This document shows positions 36,785-46,730 of a stretch of 64,000 bases of DNA, piece by piece. Below the pieces are notes generated by a model. That model did not search any database. It was given only the letters and a program-made list of their open reading frames with translations, and was not told where the DNA came from. Source of the DNA: Choanephora cucurbitarum (taxonomy: Eukaryota; Mucoromycota; Mucoromycetes; Mucorales; Choanephoraceae); NCBI GenBank assembly GCA_025331435.1, contig JAIWNI010000027.1, positions 186,001 through 250,000 on the forward strand, given 5' to 3'. Position numbers and translations under genes: made by a program. Each line of letters starts with the position of its first letter. The stretch's first letter is position 1.

Positions 36785-37929
36785 GTTTTGTTTAAAAACA
36801 ACTTCTTAGGATAATAGGCAAGAAGGAAGAAATAAAAAAAGAAAAGTGAAAGCTAACTATAATGCACTGGTAAATGGCGGGTTTTAAAATAAAAAAAGAA
36901 CTCAAAATGTAATTTTTGAAAATGACGAGCATCATATTGGTAAAACTATTTTCCTGCAATTCATGTATTAGTTCTTATGAATACAGTCTTAAGCATCCTC
37001 TCTTTTAGTATTCTGGCTATAATCTAGGTCAGAATTGTTTGATTGGAGAATAGAGCGGAAGATAAATATCTTTCTCCGAGCATAAGATGTTGCATTCTAT
37101 CACAAGTAGCCCAGCAAAAAAATACAGCCCAGCCTCTACTTTGGCGAATTAGGCACTGTGTAACTTTTTCTTTAGATACCTCACAATGGTATTAGGCATT
37201 TGGGTAGAAGAGAATGGCTTATGGATATTAAGACACACTATATGCAACTTCATGTTGTTGACTACATGATATAGCAAAGAAATGAAACTAAGAAACAAAC
37301 TAAATTATTCTATTGGTAGAAATATGTTATGACTACTACAGCATCATGCCTATTCGAGCAATGCTTTGATAAAAATGTTGGAATTTTGTATTTCATCACT
37401 CCATCATCTCAATGAGTCAACATGTGCCTTGAAAGATGAGATGAAAGGCGAGCACATTCGCAACATATCCATCCGATAAGCTCAAATGTATGAGCATCTT
37501 GAGTTAGAATCTTGGAAGATTATTATGGTCGTGAAGAAGGAAAAGAAGATCATGATGAAGTGGCTTTATTGTCAACATTGACAACATATCTATCTGTAGA
37601 AACAAAAATGGAAGGAGTGAAGTAATCCTTTATATGCCAGTTAAATGGTTTATCAGGTATAATCCGATTAATTTTGTATTGATGTTGGCTGACTGCATAC
37701 TATAATAGAACTACACTTCTAAGGATATATCTCTCAACATACGATACATCAGATCAAACTGTTTTATAGTACAACGCACGGATTTATCAAACAATTTTTT
37801 ATTATCATGAGAATGAGCAAGACGAGCTTCTCGTCAAATATAAAAGTAATGATAGGTAACATTTTGCTTCATACATACATTACTTTTTTTGTTGTTTTCT
37901 ACTTTTTGTCTTTGACTACACCTACATAG
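36785..37929. other. Intergenic region with possible coding relic
   Basis: Divergent promoters of tricalbin and the first SASA gene. At 37376-37625 there are consecutive frames interrupted by stops (HHLNESTCALKDEMKGEH; LEDYYGREEGKEDHDEVA) that look like decayed coding sequence, origin unknown. A TATAAAAG lies at 37839-37846. Confidence 0.4.
37839..37846 (+). promoter_or_regulatory. Putative TATA box of SASA-like gene 1
   Basis: TATAAAAG 91 bp before the ATG at 37930, followed by a T-rich leader. The promoter looks intact although the reading frame is broken. Confidence 0.35.
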
Positions 37930-39216
37930 ATGTATAATTTCAACGATATACAACCTCATCAAGTACTTCTATGTGATTCAAACGAGAGATTTGCTACTGT
38001 ATCAGGAACAGGATATACATCTAAGCAATTTTCAATAGGAGGGCCCCATTATTTTGAAAATGACCTGGAAAAGCCTTTTTACGTGGGTGAAATATGGGTC
38101 ATGGCAGGAGGAGGTAATATGCAAGGGCAAGGCTATTTGACTGATCCTTTCACTGCAAGAAGCTTACAACAGCCTGTGAATCACGATAAAGTGTTCTTGT
38201 ATAATTCCTTAGAGAGATGGGTGAAATTTGAAAAAGATCCTTCTCATGAACTTGCCAAATCGCCACGAGCAGTCCATCATGGATTCTCCGGAGCTACTGT
38301 TTATAACTCCCATGCACTTAACTTTTTAGGTGCTTCTTTAGTTCCAGAATTTGTCAATGTATGTAAAGAAAGCTACAACGTGGACTCAATCGCCTTGATA
38401 CCGTGTGCACAACAAGGCAGTACCTCTAAAGATTGGGAAGCAACCTCTAAAAATGAATGTAACTCACTCTATGGTACAATGTTACACAAAATAAGAAAGG
38501 CTGGCGGCAGAATCACGGGTGTACTATGGTATTAAGGAGAGTCTGACGCGAGACATTCCGCTTTAGCTGAAAATAATGGAATCTTCCTTCAAAACTGGAT
38601 ATCCAAGCTGCGTAACGATCTAAATGAACCTGAACTACCTCTGGTATTTGTACAAATAGGTTCTAATGACTTAAAATCATCCGAAATAAGAGAAAACTGG
38701 AAGAAGATACAAGACGCTCAATTCAAGTTGTTTGAACATTCACCTTATATTGCAGGCGTTGCTAGTTTAGATGCTGGGCTGGATTCCGATCGCCATCTGT
38801 CCACTATCGGGCTCTCACTTGTAGGACGCAGACTAGCTTATGCAGCAGACAAAGCCTTGAATGGAAAAGGCTCCAGTGCTACACCACTCCCCTCGTACGC
38901 CTTTCGCGAAAGATTTGTTCAATACGATGAGTCTGATATTATAGACATAGTGATTGTCTGTCTTCAATTCAAATATCTAGATTCTCCTTGGAAAATTGAG
39001 CCTGGTCAGCCAGTAAATGGTTTTAGCTATGGCGAGTCGGAGACACCAATCCTAAGAGCGTTTGTTGCAGATAATGAAACCGGAACTGTACGTCTCTATG
39101 TACATGCGGAAGTTGATGAGAAACTCACTATAAATTATGGTATGCAGCCAGGTCAGGCCAATCTTGTTACTAAAGATGGAAAAGCTCTCCCGGCGTTCAG
39201 AAATTTTCCAGTTTGA
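37930..39216 (+). pseudogene. SASA/SGNH-type carbohydrate esterase-like gene 1, interrupted by one stop
   Basis: A 429-codon frame in the sialate-O-acetylesterase (SASA) family, intact except for TAA at 38533-38535 inside the conserved WYQGESD block; the neighbouring paralogue has CAA there, so one C-to-T change explains it. The frame stays open to 39216 and keeps family features after the stop (FVQIGSNDLKSSEIRENWKK, SLVGRRLAYAADKAL). Residue 62, the nucleophile Ser of GGSNMQG in the paralogue, is Gly here (GGGNMQG). The His of the DxxHLST-like C-terminal motif is present (DRHLSTIG). No signal peptide, no introns. It could be a young pseudogene, a truncated 201-residue protein, a read-through gene or a base-call error. 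Confidence 0.8.
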
Positions 39217-39718
39217 ATTGAAGGCGTTGTAGTCTGCTTCTTGTCTTGCATTCTTAAAGTAATCTATAAATAACAAATCACTTCTTACTCTCGCTTTATG
39301 CTTATCATTGATGGTTGATTTAGTCGAGCCTAAAACCTAGCCATATTTTATTATAAGATTAAATAAATCAATCAGACCACATACTCTAATGTTTTTAAAT
39401 TGATGAATTTGTTTCAGTTGCTTTGTTCTTCATGCGATAATGGCTATGGATGATTTAGGATAGTCGACAATTGATGTATGTGCTTTGCATTGGTTTTTTA
39501 TGTTTCTTACTTCAAAATTGAGGTTGAACAGACAAAGTTGTTCTTTATCACCTCTCTACAAAACAGCAAGTGGATTTAAGTAGTTGGTGTAAAAGAAGCA
39601 CATACTACAAAAAATCAAGCAGATTATATATAGCATGTTAGCCATTATAAAAGAAAACATATATAAGCAGGATCGCTTTGAAGTCTATTTTTTTTCACTC
39701 ACTACTTTTCGAGTCAAT

Positions 39719-40090
39719 ATCCCCAAATCTGTTCTTCTTTCTATTGCTCCCTCTGTCCTTTATGTATCTGCACAGTCTAGTATTGATATACCTTGTGGTT
39801 CCGAGCAGTGAATAAAAAAACTATGCGACTACTAGGACAGAACAGAACCCCATAAACCACCCGTCAATGTTAATAATCCAGACGGTTTCTGTCGATCAAA
39901 TCCAAACCAGAGAGTTGCAACTAAATAGTTGCTCAATGGAGCGGAAGCCACTTATGATTCAGTGTGTGAAGTAGCTGGGGAAGTATCAAGGTTCTTAGAC
40001 GAAGACAATTTTTTTTTGATTAGCTGTACATGCTATCTTATTAGAGCATTGTACACTCATCTCTACTTATCTTTTATCTCCCTTAAATAA
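39719..40090 (+). pseudogene. Possible relic of a small secreted-protein gene
   Basis: Starting at an ATC codon (39719, one base from ATG) the frame reads PKSVLLSIAPSVLYVSAQS, like a signal peptide. Next come CGSEQ, a stop (39809), another stop (39833), KPPVNVNNPDGFCRSNPNQ, a third stop (39926) and NGAEATYDSVCEVAGEVSRF, with a final stop at 40088. A T-rich leader and a TATATAAG element (about 39660) lie upstream as for a real gene. Three stops in about 120 codons is not far from chance in AT-rich DNA, so confidence is low. Confidence 0.22.
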
Positions 40091-41210
40091 ACATCAACAC
40101 ATAATTGTTGTTCCTTCATTTGGCTATTATAACAGAAGTAAATGTCTTGTTCTTTTTTAGTTTATTTGTACAGAAACACAGTTATTAATCTCACTGAAAT
40201 GTCAAGTTTGTTTGGTTTTTTTTTCTTTGAGATCAATGGTTGAAAAACGGACTCATAGTTGTTGATTGGCTCCCCTCATACATATGAACAAACAAACGAT
40301 TAAATAAGAAGGAAAACAAAGAAGCCGCTGTTACGGAGGCAGAATATGACAGCAAAAAGGTTATTGGACGTTAGATCGATTACGAGAAAATGTCACATCA
40401 AAGAGTAATACAAAAGATAGAATAAGCATAAGAGGACTTGTGCTTTATCAGACGTTGATGGGACAATACAGCTTTTGTAACGAAGAGAAGAAAAAAATGC
40501 GCTTTCTATCAGTTACCAAGGGAACATGGTGAACAACATATATGTTACGAGCGTACAAAGAAAGAGACTAAGATTTACAGGCTAAAGTATGAAGGAACCG
40601 AGTGATTGCGGGCATGGTCATTATACAAGATCACTCGTCTAAACGTATCAGCAGCATTCAACAAAATCAAACAGGAAATGACCGTAAAAAAGGTACAAAT
40701 TAATATAGAAATAATAAGAAACGAAAATTTGTTATTGCATTCATAAACTTGGCACAGAGAGTAAGAGCAGTACTTCCATTATTTTAGACACAGCGAACTA
40801 CATGTCTTCAGTTTTGCGTCACAGTGTCAAACTCAACCATTGTGTTGGCTAACTAATATTCATTTCGACTATCAAAGTCAATAGACATAGTCTTGTTTAC
40901 ACTTTGACAGTAATATAAAGGATAAACTAGATTACTGTATGCAGCTAGTTCATAAGGTAAATGATGATATAAAATAAAGTTGTTATGTTGTTTGATCACA
41001 AAAACGAAATCGCTTCATTTTTGCTTTCTTATATGTCATTCGCACTTGTGCTTGACAACCACAAAATATACTAGATGTGGTTACAATCACTGATGTTGAA
41101 ATCAGCTTGATTTCGCGGCTAAATTCAGTATTTTAGCAGTTATTTCTCTGTTGACAACATTGATCTAAAGATAAGACAGATAAATGGAGTGATATACAAT
41201 GGACTATTAG

Positions 41211-41217
41211 TATAAAT
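41211..41217 (+). promoter_or_regulatory. Putative TATA box of SASA-like gene 2
   Basis: TATAAAT 54 bp before the ATG at 41265. Confidence 0.35.
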
Positions 41218-41264
41218 CGTAGATATTTGTCGTGATTTAATTCTTTGCTCTCTACTTTACATAA

Positions 41265-42551
41265 ATGATTTATAACATAGATAACATAAAACCATACCAA
41301 GTACTACAACGTGAATACGGCAAAGACTATGCAGTTGTATCCAAACATAAAGATATCAACCTGCAGTTCACAATAGGCGGGCCCCATTATTTCTGTGGTG
41401 GCAGCTGTCCATTTTATGTGGGCGATATATGGGTCATGGCCGGTGGGAGTAACATGCAAGGATTGGGCTATAAAACCGACTTTTTTACAATGAGAATGCT
41501 ACAACAGCCTGTGGAACACGATGAAGCTTTTTTGTTCGATTCCTCAGAACAATGGCGAAATTTTGAGAACGATCCTTCACATGAACTCACCAAGTCATCG
41601 CGTGCTGTCCATGATGATATTTTTGGATCTCTTAATAAATTTATACATGATTATGATTGCAAAGGCGCTTCATTGGCTCCTGCGTTTGTGAATACATACA
41701 AGGAGATCAATCCTGGTGTTCCAATAGCCCTTATTCCATGTGCTCAAGATGAAAGTATGTCTGACAGCTGGGAAACGAATTCCAAGGATCCAAATAGCTC
41801 ACTCTATGGTGCTATGCTGGACAAGATTAAAAAAGTTGGTGGCAAGATAGCTGGTATCTTGTGGTATCAAGGTGAATCAGATGCTAAGGATTCTATCAGA
41901 GCTGAAAAGTATGGCGCATTTTTTCGAAGTTGGGTGTCAGAGCTACGCAAGGATTTGAAACAGCCCAATTTGCCAGTGGCGTTTGTCCAGATAGGTCTTC
42001 ATAACTTTACAAAGCCCGAGCTTAAAGAAAACTGGAAAAGGATACACCATGCTCAATTTGAAATGCTTGGCAAGTCGCCTTATATTGCAGGTATTGCAAG
42101 CTTAGATGCTGTGCTTGATGTTTTCTACAATTTGTCTGCTACCGGACTATCACTTGTAGGACGACGACTGGCTTATGCAGCAGACAAAGCCTTAAAGGGA
42201 CAAGGTGCTAGTGCTACTCCACTTCCGTCAAATGCCTACGTTCAAAAATCCACTCGATACCATGCTTCGGGTCCTTGGGTAGTTATGTCAATCTATCTTA
42301 ATTTCAAGTCTCTTGATTCCCCATGGAAAATCGAGCCTAATCAACCAGTAGTTGGCTTTAGTTTTGGTGAGGCTGAAATTCCTATTATAAAAGCGTTTGT
42401 TGAAGATGCCAAGACAGGAAGCATAAGGCTCTATTTGCCTGATGCTTTTGATGGACTAATCAAGATACATTATGGTATGCAACCTGGACAGGCTAACTTG
42501 ATTACTGAAGATGGAAGGGCTCTTCCTGCATTCCGCAATTTTCTAGTTTAA
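41265..42551 (+). CDS. SASA/SGNH-type carbohydrate esterase-like protein 2
   Basis: Single-exon, 428-residue paralogue of the gene at 37930; both frames are exactly 429 codons with the stop. SASA proteins are SGNH-fold esterases that remove O-acetyl groups from sugars. Present are the block I Ser (Ser62 in MAGGSNMQG), the central WY-Q-GESDA block and FVQIGLHN. At the C-terminal motif, where family members such as the plant SASA proteins have HLTT with the catalytic His, this copy reads FYNLSATG, with Asn in place of His. Activity is therefore doubtful despite the Ser. The C-terminal domain (PWKIEPNQPVVGFSFGEAE) looks like a beta-sandwich. No signal peptide is visible, so it may be cytosolic. 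It differs from paralogue 1 in all parts, so the duplication is not recent. Confidence 0.8.
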   Translation: MIYNIDNIKPYQVLQREYGKDYAVVSKHKDINLQFTIGGPHYFCGGSCPFYVGDIWVMAGGSNMQGLGYKTDFFTMRMLQQPVEHDEAFLFDSSEQWRNFENDPSHELTKSSRAVHDDIFGSLNKFIHDYDCKGASLAPAFVNTYKEINPGVPIALIPCAQDESMSDSWETNSKDPNSSLYGAMLDKIKKVGGKIAGILWYQGESDAKDSIRAEKYGAFFRSWVSELRKDLKQPNLPVAFVQIGLHNFTKPELKENWKRIHHAQFEMLGKSPYIAGIASLDAVLDVFYNLSATGLSLVGRRLAYAADKALKGQGASATPLPSNAYVQKSTRYHASGPWVVMSIYLNFKSLDSPWKIEPNQPVVGFSFGEAEIPIIKAFVEDAKTGSIRLYLPDAFDGLIKIHYGMQPGQANLITEDGRALPAFRNFLV

Positions 42552-43206
42552 ACTTGACTCATTTGGTGCACTAGACTTTGATAAGAAAGACTTTAATTAA
42601 ATAAAAAAAGTTTTGCCTGATGTTGTGTTGAACAACAAAACTTAAGCGACTTTATTCAGTTTTTCTCAATTTGCAATATACTTTAGTACACGCATCAAGC
42701 TTAAAAAAAAGTGAGTTGAGATTTGAGCCCTGAATATGTCATTCGCCCATAATAACCAAAAAAAAATGGCAGTGATTCTTACATTGATACTATTATTGAA
42801 TTGCACTAAAGAAGATTTGTATGAAGGGGTAAAACAATGCACATGCTCATCTAAATCATTTTTTTCAATATGCTTTGAAAGAATACTTTTGCTTATAAAC
42901 AGAGCAAACAACAATGAGAATACTGCTATTTGATGATCATGTACAGATCAAGCCTGTAAACTCAATAGAGATACCAGTGTTGGCCTAATTTTCCTTTAAT
43001 GTAACTCATATCAACGCATTTTTTTTTCTTATCTTGTGCGACTGAAGATCGATTTCCTTTTTTTTTGTGAAAACAAATCTGTGTGCAACAAGTGACTTGT
43101 TGAGCAAAAGAAATTGGGAGATTAAAAATTCTGTCATCTCTAACTGCCACACAGACACACAAAAAAATATCGAATCTTATCTTTCTTTCGTTTTTTATTT
43201 TCTACC
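42552..43206. other. Intergenic region
   Basis: About 650 bp with small chance frames on both strands; T-rich leader before the HAD gene. Nothing else recognised. Confidence 0.5.
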
Positions 43207-44251
43207 ATGTCTACAGTCAATGATGTTAAGAACTATCAGCACATCAAAATGGTTGCCTCTGATTTAGATGGCACTCTTATTGTGGGTGGCTTCAATGGGT
43301 AACGAAGAGACAGAAGGATGTCTGCTTATAACTTACCTTATTGAATAGTGGAAGAATGACAGAACGTACCATCAAGTCACTTCAAGACTTGGAAAACAAG
43401 GGAATTCAAATCGTCTTGGCCTCAGGTCGCCCTCCTCGCTCCTTCTTCCCCTTGGCAGCTCAAGCTGACCTTAAGCACCCTATCATCATCAGTTGTAACG
43501 GTGGTCTTGTGCTTGACCACCAAACCAAGGACGTGATCAGAAAATACTCGATTGAACAAGAAGTTGTGCGTGACCTGATTCGTACTGTCAAGGCTCACTT
43601 CAAGCAAGATGTGTTGATTGGAGGTGAAAGCGGCACTCAATTCCGTTGTGAAGAGGATTATGCTGAAAAGCGTCGTACCTGGGTTCCCAAGAACTATGTG
43701 CGCGTGGATGATTTGGATCAGTTTGCCACCGAGGAAAACACGATTGAGAAGCTCATGTTGTTGCATTCTGAATGGATTGCTGAAGAACTTTACAACTATC
43801 TGCAAGCACATGTCTTGACAGATCCCAAATGGAAAGATAAGATCCATTATACCTTCTCTAGTCCTCATTTTGTCGAAGTTTCAGCTGTTGGTGTCTGTAA
43901 GGCTACTGCCCTTAAGGATGTATGTGAGGAATTAAAGGTCAAGCGAGAAGAAGTCATTGCTTTTGGTGATATGCCTAATGATTGTGAAATGTTGGAATTT
44001 GCAGGTAAATTGATTGAAATAATCGGGTAAAAAAAGAGAGATTTTTTAAAAAAAAAAATTTTTTTTCTTAGGTACTGGTGTAGCAATGGGTAATGCTCAT
44101 CAACAAGTGAAGGATGTTGCTGGTAAGTAGTTTAGACTATAGGAGAAAGGTATACTCTTTTAACGCATCTCTTTGGGTAGACATGATCACATTGGATAAC
44201 ATTAAAGACGGTGTTGCTGTCGTATTAGAAGAAATCTCAAAGCAAATCTAG
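43207..44251 (+). CDS. HAD-superfamily phosphatase, Cof type
   Basis: 289 residues from exons 43207-43298, 43349-44004, 44072-44122 and 44181-44251. HAD motif I is ASDLDGTLI, with nucleophile and acid/base Asp. Motif II is VLASGRPP. The Cof cap lies between about 95 and 205 (IISCNGGLVLD at its start). Motif III is the Lys of KATALKDVCEEL, and motif IV is IAFGDMPNDCEMLEFAGTGVAMGNA. Cof proteins dephosphorylate small phosphates such as sugar phosphates or FMN and PLP; the substrate cannot be told here. The last two introns interrupt the motif IV region and end in phase 1, restoring AGTGVAMGNA exactly. Confidence 0.9.
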
Positions 44252-44378
44252 ATAGTTTTTTTTTAGACAATAAACAATAGACAAATGTTATATGACAAAA
44301 CTGCAAAGACAACAAAATCAAAAATTTAATTGAATGCTGTTTTTATAGGAAAAATCACTTTTGTAAATTTAGGGAGAT

Positions 44379-45715
44379 TTAAGCTTGGTGGAGAGTTTCC
44401 AAGAACTTCTTGGAAGCAGCGGTGGAGGCACCACGCTTCTTTTGGGTCTTGGTGACCTTACCAGCAGCAGCCTTTTCAGCCTTAACGAGTTCAGCACGAC
44501 GGAGAACTTGGGCGTAAGGGTTGAGACGGTTCATGACACCTTGGTTCTTGAGAGGGTTCTTCTTTTGAGTGAAGGGACGCTTGTGAACCTTGTTACCGGC
44601 AGGGCGGACAACAGATTGGATTTCATCAGAGTTGATGAGACGAGCAACATCAGGGTTGGTCATGATGTGAGCGGGCAAGACGTAGTCCTTCTTCAAGGTA
44701 GCAGGAGCTTCGTAGGTACCGTAGAGTTCATCGAGGAGAGCAATGGCAGATTGAGTCCAGATGATGAAACGACCGAGGTGACCACCAGGAGCCAATTGCA
44801 ACAAGTTGAGACGACGAACGTTGACGAGTTCAAGACCGGGCAAGTTACGGAAAGCCTTGACGAGACCGTTGTCTTCGTTGTAGATGACAAGGGGACCACG
44901 ACGTTGTCTGTGACGACGGTTACGGAGCTTACCTTGACCGGCACGCAACTTACGAGAGTTGGAGACCTTGACGACATCAGAGTAGGCGTTGATAGCCTTC
45001 AACAAAGCAACGGCATCCTTGGTCTTGGTCAATTGTTGAACGTTGTCAGCAACAACCAAAGGAACTTCTTCGATCTTTTCAACACGGTGACCACGAGCCA
45101 TGACCAAAGCGGGGAGGGCAGAGGCAGCCAAGGCAGAAGCAGTGGCGAAACGCTTTTGGTTCAAGTTGGTCTTGATGTGCCACTTTCTCCAGGTCTTGGT
45201 AGGAGCGAACATACGACCACCACGACACATGTTACCGAAGGCGGCTTGACCGGCACGGTGGGTACCAGAACCGTTAACACGAGGAATACGGGCAACAGCA
45301 CGACCAGTACCCCAAGATTCGGCAGAGGTTTGCTCACCAGCCTTGCTAGAGACAGCATAGGGTTGACGCTTGTTCTTGGCCATGTTGGTGTGGACAAAGT
45401 TGACAATGTCAGGACGAATGGGGGCCTTGAAGACAGCGGGGAGGGGAACGGTGGTGGCAACGTTCTTACCGTTGTCGTAGACGTTGAGAACAGGTCTGGC
45501 AGCGGACTACATGTGTAATGGAAGGTCAGTTTTATGATCTAATGTTCAATCACCACCCTCTCTCCCTCTTTTCACTCAGATGAATGTGTATCCATTTTTC
45601 TTTTACATCCATCTATCTTATCAACGAATAGATTGGTGCCTTATGCTTCATTCATCTGAGTAAATAGTGAAGGGATTCTGTGGGCTTGTATTGATGAGGA
45701 AGTTATGTGTACCAT
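44379..45715 (-). CDS. RPL4: 60S ribosomal protein L4 (uL4)
   Basis: Main exon 45506-44379 encodes 375 residues. The start codon is inferred to be a lone ATG at 45715-45713, separated by a 206-nt intron (45712-45507), giving [15 protein letters not shown]. Without it the frame lacks the N-terminus before [11 protein letters not shown], which yeast Rpl4 has. Hallmarks: [65 protein letters not shown] and the Lys-rich tail. L4 lines the nascent-chain exit tunnel. The intron is three to four times the usual length here and holds a perfect 13-bp inverted repeat. Codon use is strongly biased, as expected for a ribosomal gene. A long antisense frame is a by-product of that bias. Confidence 0.95.
45574..45661 (-). 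repeat. Perfect 13-bp inverted repeat (hairpin) in the RPL4 5' intron
   Basis: ACTCAGATGAATG at 45574-45586 is exactly complementary to CATTCATCTGAGT at 45649-45661, with a 62-nt loop. It lies within the 206-nt intron next to the start codon. CTGA and ATGA tetramers occur in the arms, as in C/D snoRNA boxes, but here they are paired with each other. Confidence 0.6.
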
Positions 45716-46188
45716 TTGTGTGTTCGAGCAAAAAAAAGAGGAGGATCTATTGTTTTACTCTACTTTCCATATTAAAGAAGTTCCCTCCACTCCTCCTGCC
45801 ATTCAGTTCATTCAATCTCCGATATAAAAAATGGGTGATGCCTCATTCGGACCGGACTGACTATAAATGCACAAGAAAAATAAAATCCACTTACAAAGGA
45901 ATAGATCGTCTTACTATGCTCTAACCTTGGTTACCCAAAAAAAAAAAGAGAAGAGAGAGACATATACAGTCTTTCATTATGTCTATATCTATAGCCTTAA
46001 AAGAGAAGAATTAGACATGTTTAAGTGCATTTCAATGGAATCAAGGTCTACTTTTTTAAAGGAGTTTGAAATGACACCTATCTATTCTTTCAAGTATGCA
46101 AACACAAGTTTTATTTATTTATTTAATTCTCTCTCTCTCTCTCTTTTTGGTACCTTTTTTTTTCTTACTTTGCTTTCTAATACATACA
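45716..46188. other. Divergent promoter region of RPL4 and DPM2
   Basis: About 470 bp between two inferred ATG-only first exons. CT-rich leaders occur on each side: TCTTTTTTTT towards RPL4, and CT repeats near 46131 and T-rich sequence before DPM2. Chance frames (45867-46253) have no domain. Confidence 0.5.
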
Positions 46189-46547
46189 ATGGTAACAATC
46201 AAGACAGACGCGTTAGTTCTCTTACTGATGTGTTTATAGGGTTCTTCAGATAAAATTGTAGGTGCCAGTGCCTGTGCTGCAGCTGCCTTTATTTTCGTCT
46301 ATTATTCCACTTGGACTTTTATTGTTGTAAGTAATCAAATTTAAGCAAATTATCCTGTATTCACCTTGTTCTGTTATTTTCTTTTAAGCCTTTCTTGGAT
46401 GAATCCAGCAGCTTACACCAATTCTTTTTACCTTACGAATATGCCATTTATCTACCTGCAACTGTACTTGTCGCAGGCATTTCTGTTATCACTGCATTCT
46501 TCCTTAAAGCTACCTCAAAAAACAAGGATAAACAGAAAGCTAAATAA
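46189..46547 (+). CDS. DPM2: Dolichol-phosphate mannose synthase regulatory subunit DPM2
   Basis: 82 residues from three exons: a lone ATG (46189-46191), 46240-46326 and 46389-46547. The spliced product begins M-GSSDKIVGASACAAAF, with two transmembrane helices (about 9-30 and 52-73), a VYYSTWTFIVPFLD linker and a Lys-rich tail (KNKDKQKAK). It matches human DPM2 (84 residues; FTYYTAWVILLPFID, FLPRAYAVAIP). DPM2 stabilises the Dpm1-type mannosyltransferase in the ER membrane and supports GPI anchor and N-glycan synthesis. Intron 1 is 48 nt, intron 2 62 nt. No candidate without splicing keeps the N-terminus. Confidence 0.88.
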
Positions 46548-46610
46548 AGAAAAAACCAAAAAAAAACAAATAAATTCATGCTGTTAATCAACACAAGTGG
46601 CTTTTTGGAA

Positions 46611-46621
46611 GGGGGGGGGGG
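46611..46621 (+). repeat. G11 homopolymer in DPM2 3' flank
   Basis: Eleven consecutive G starting 64 bp after the DPM2 stop. Confidence 0.85.
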
Positions 46622-46730
46622 AAGAACATACATTCTTCATTAAGACTCCGTGTCCTCTGTTGGATAAAACTTTCTTATAAAAAAAAAAATCTATATATAC
46701 GCGTATCAACTTTTTTCTTAAAAAGAAATC

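Larger units (their letters stand above)
39217..41264. other. 2-kb spacer between the SASA paralogues, with a possible gene relic
   Basis: AT-rich DNA. 39719-40090 may be a decayed secreted-protein gene (listed separately). The rest has no ORF of note, no tRNA and no clear repeat. TATAAAT at 41211-41217 precedes the second SASA gene. Confidence 0.45.

Noticed and set aside
44385..45518. 377-codon plus-strand ORF
   Set aside because: Antisense to RPL4; its Thr/Leu/Val-rich composition is what strong codon bias of the sense gene produces.
45574..45661. C/D-box snoRNA in the RPL4 intron
   Set aside because: C- and D-like boxes lie inside the paired arms, and the C box deviates from the consensus; I call only a hairpin.
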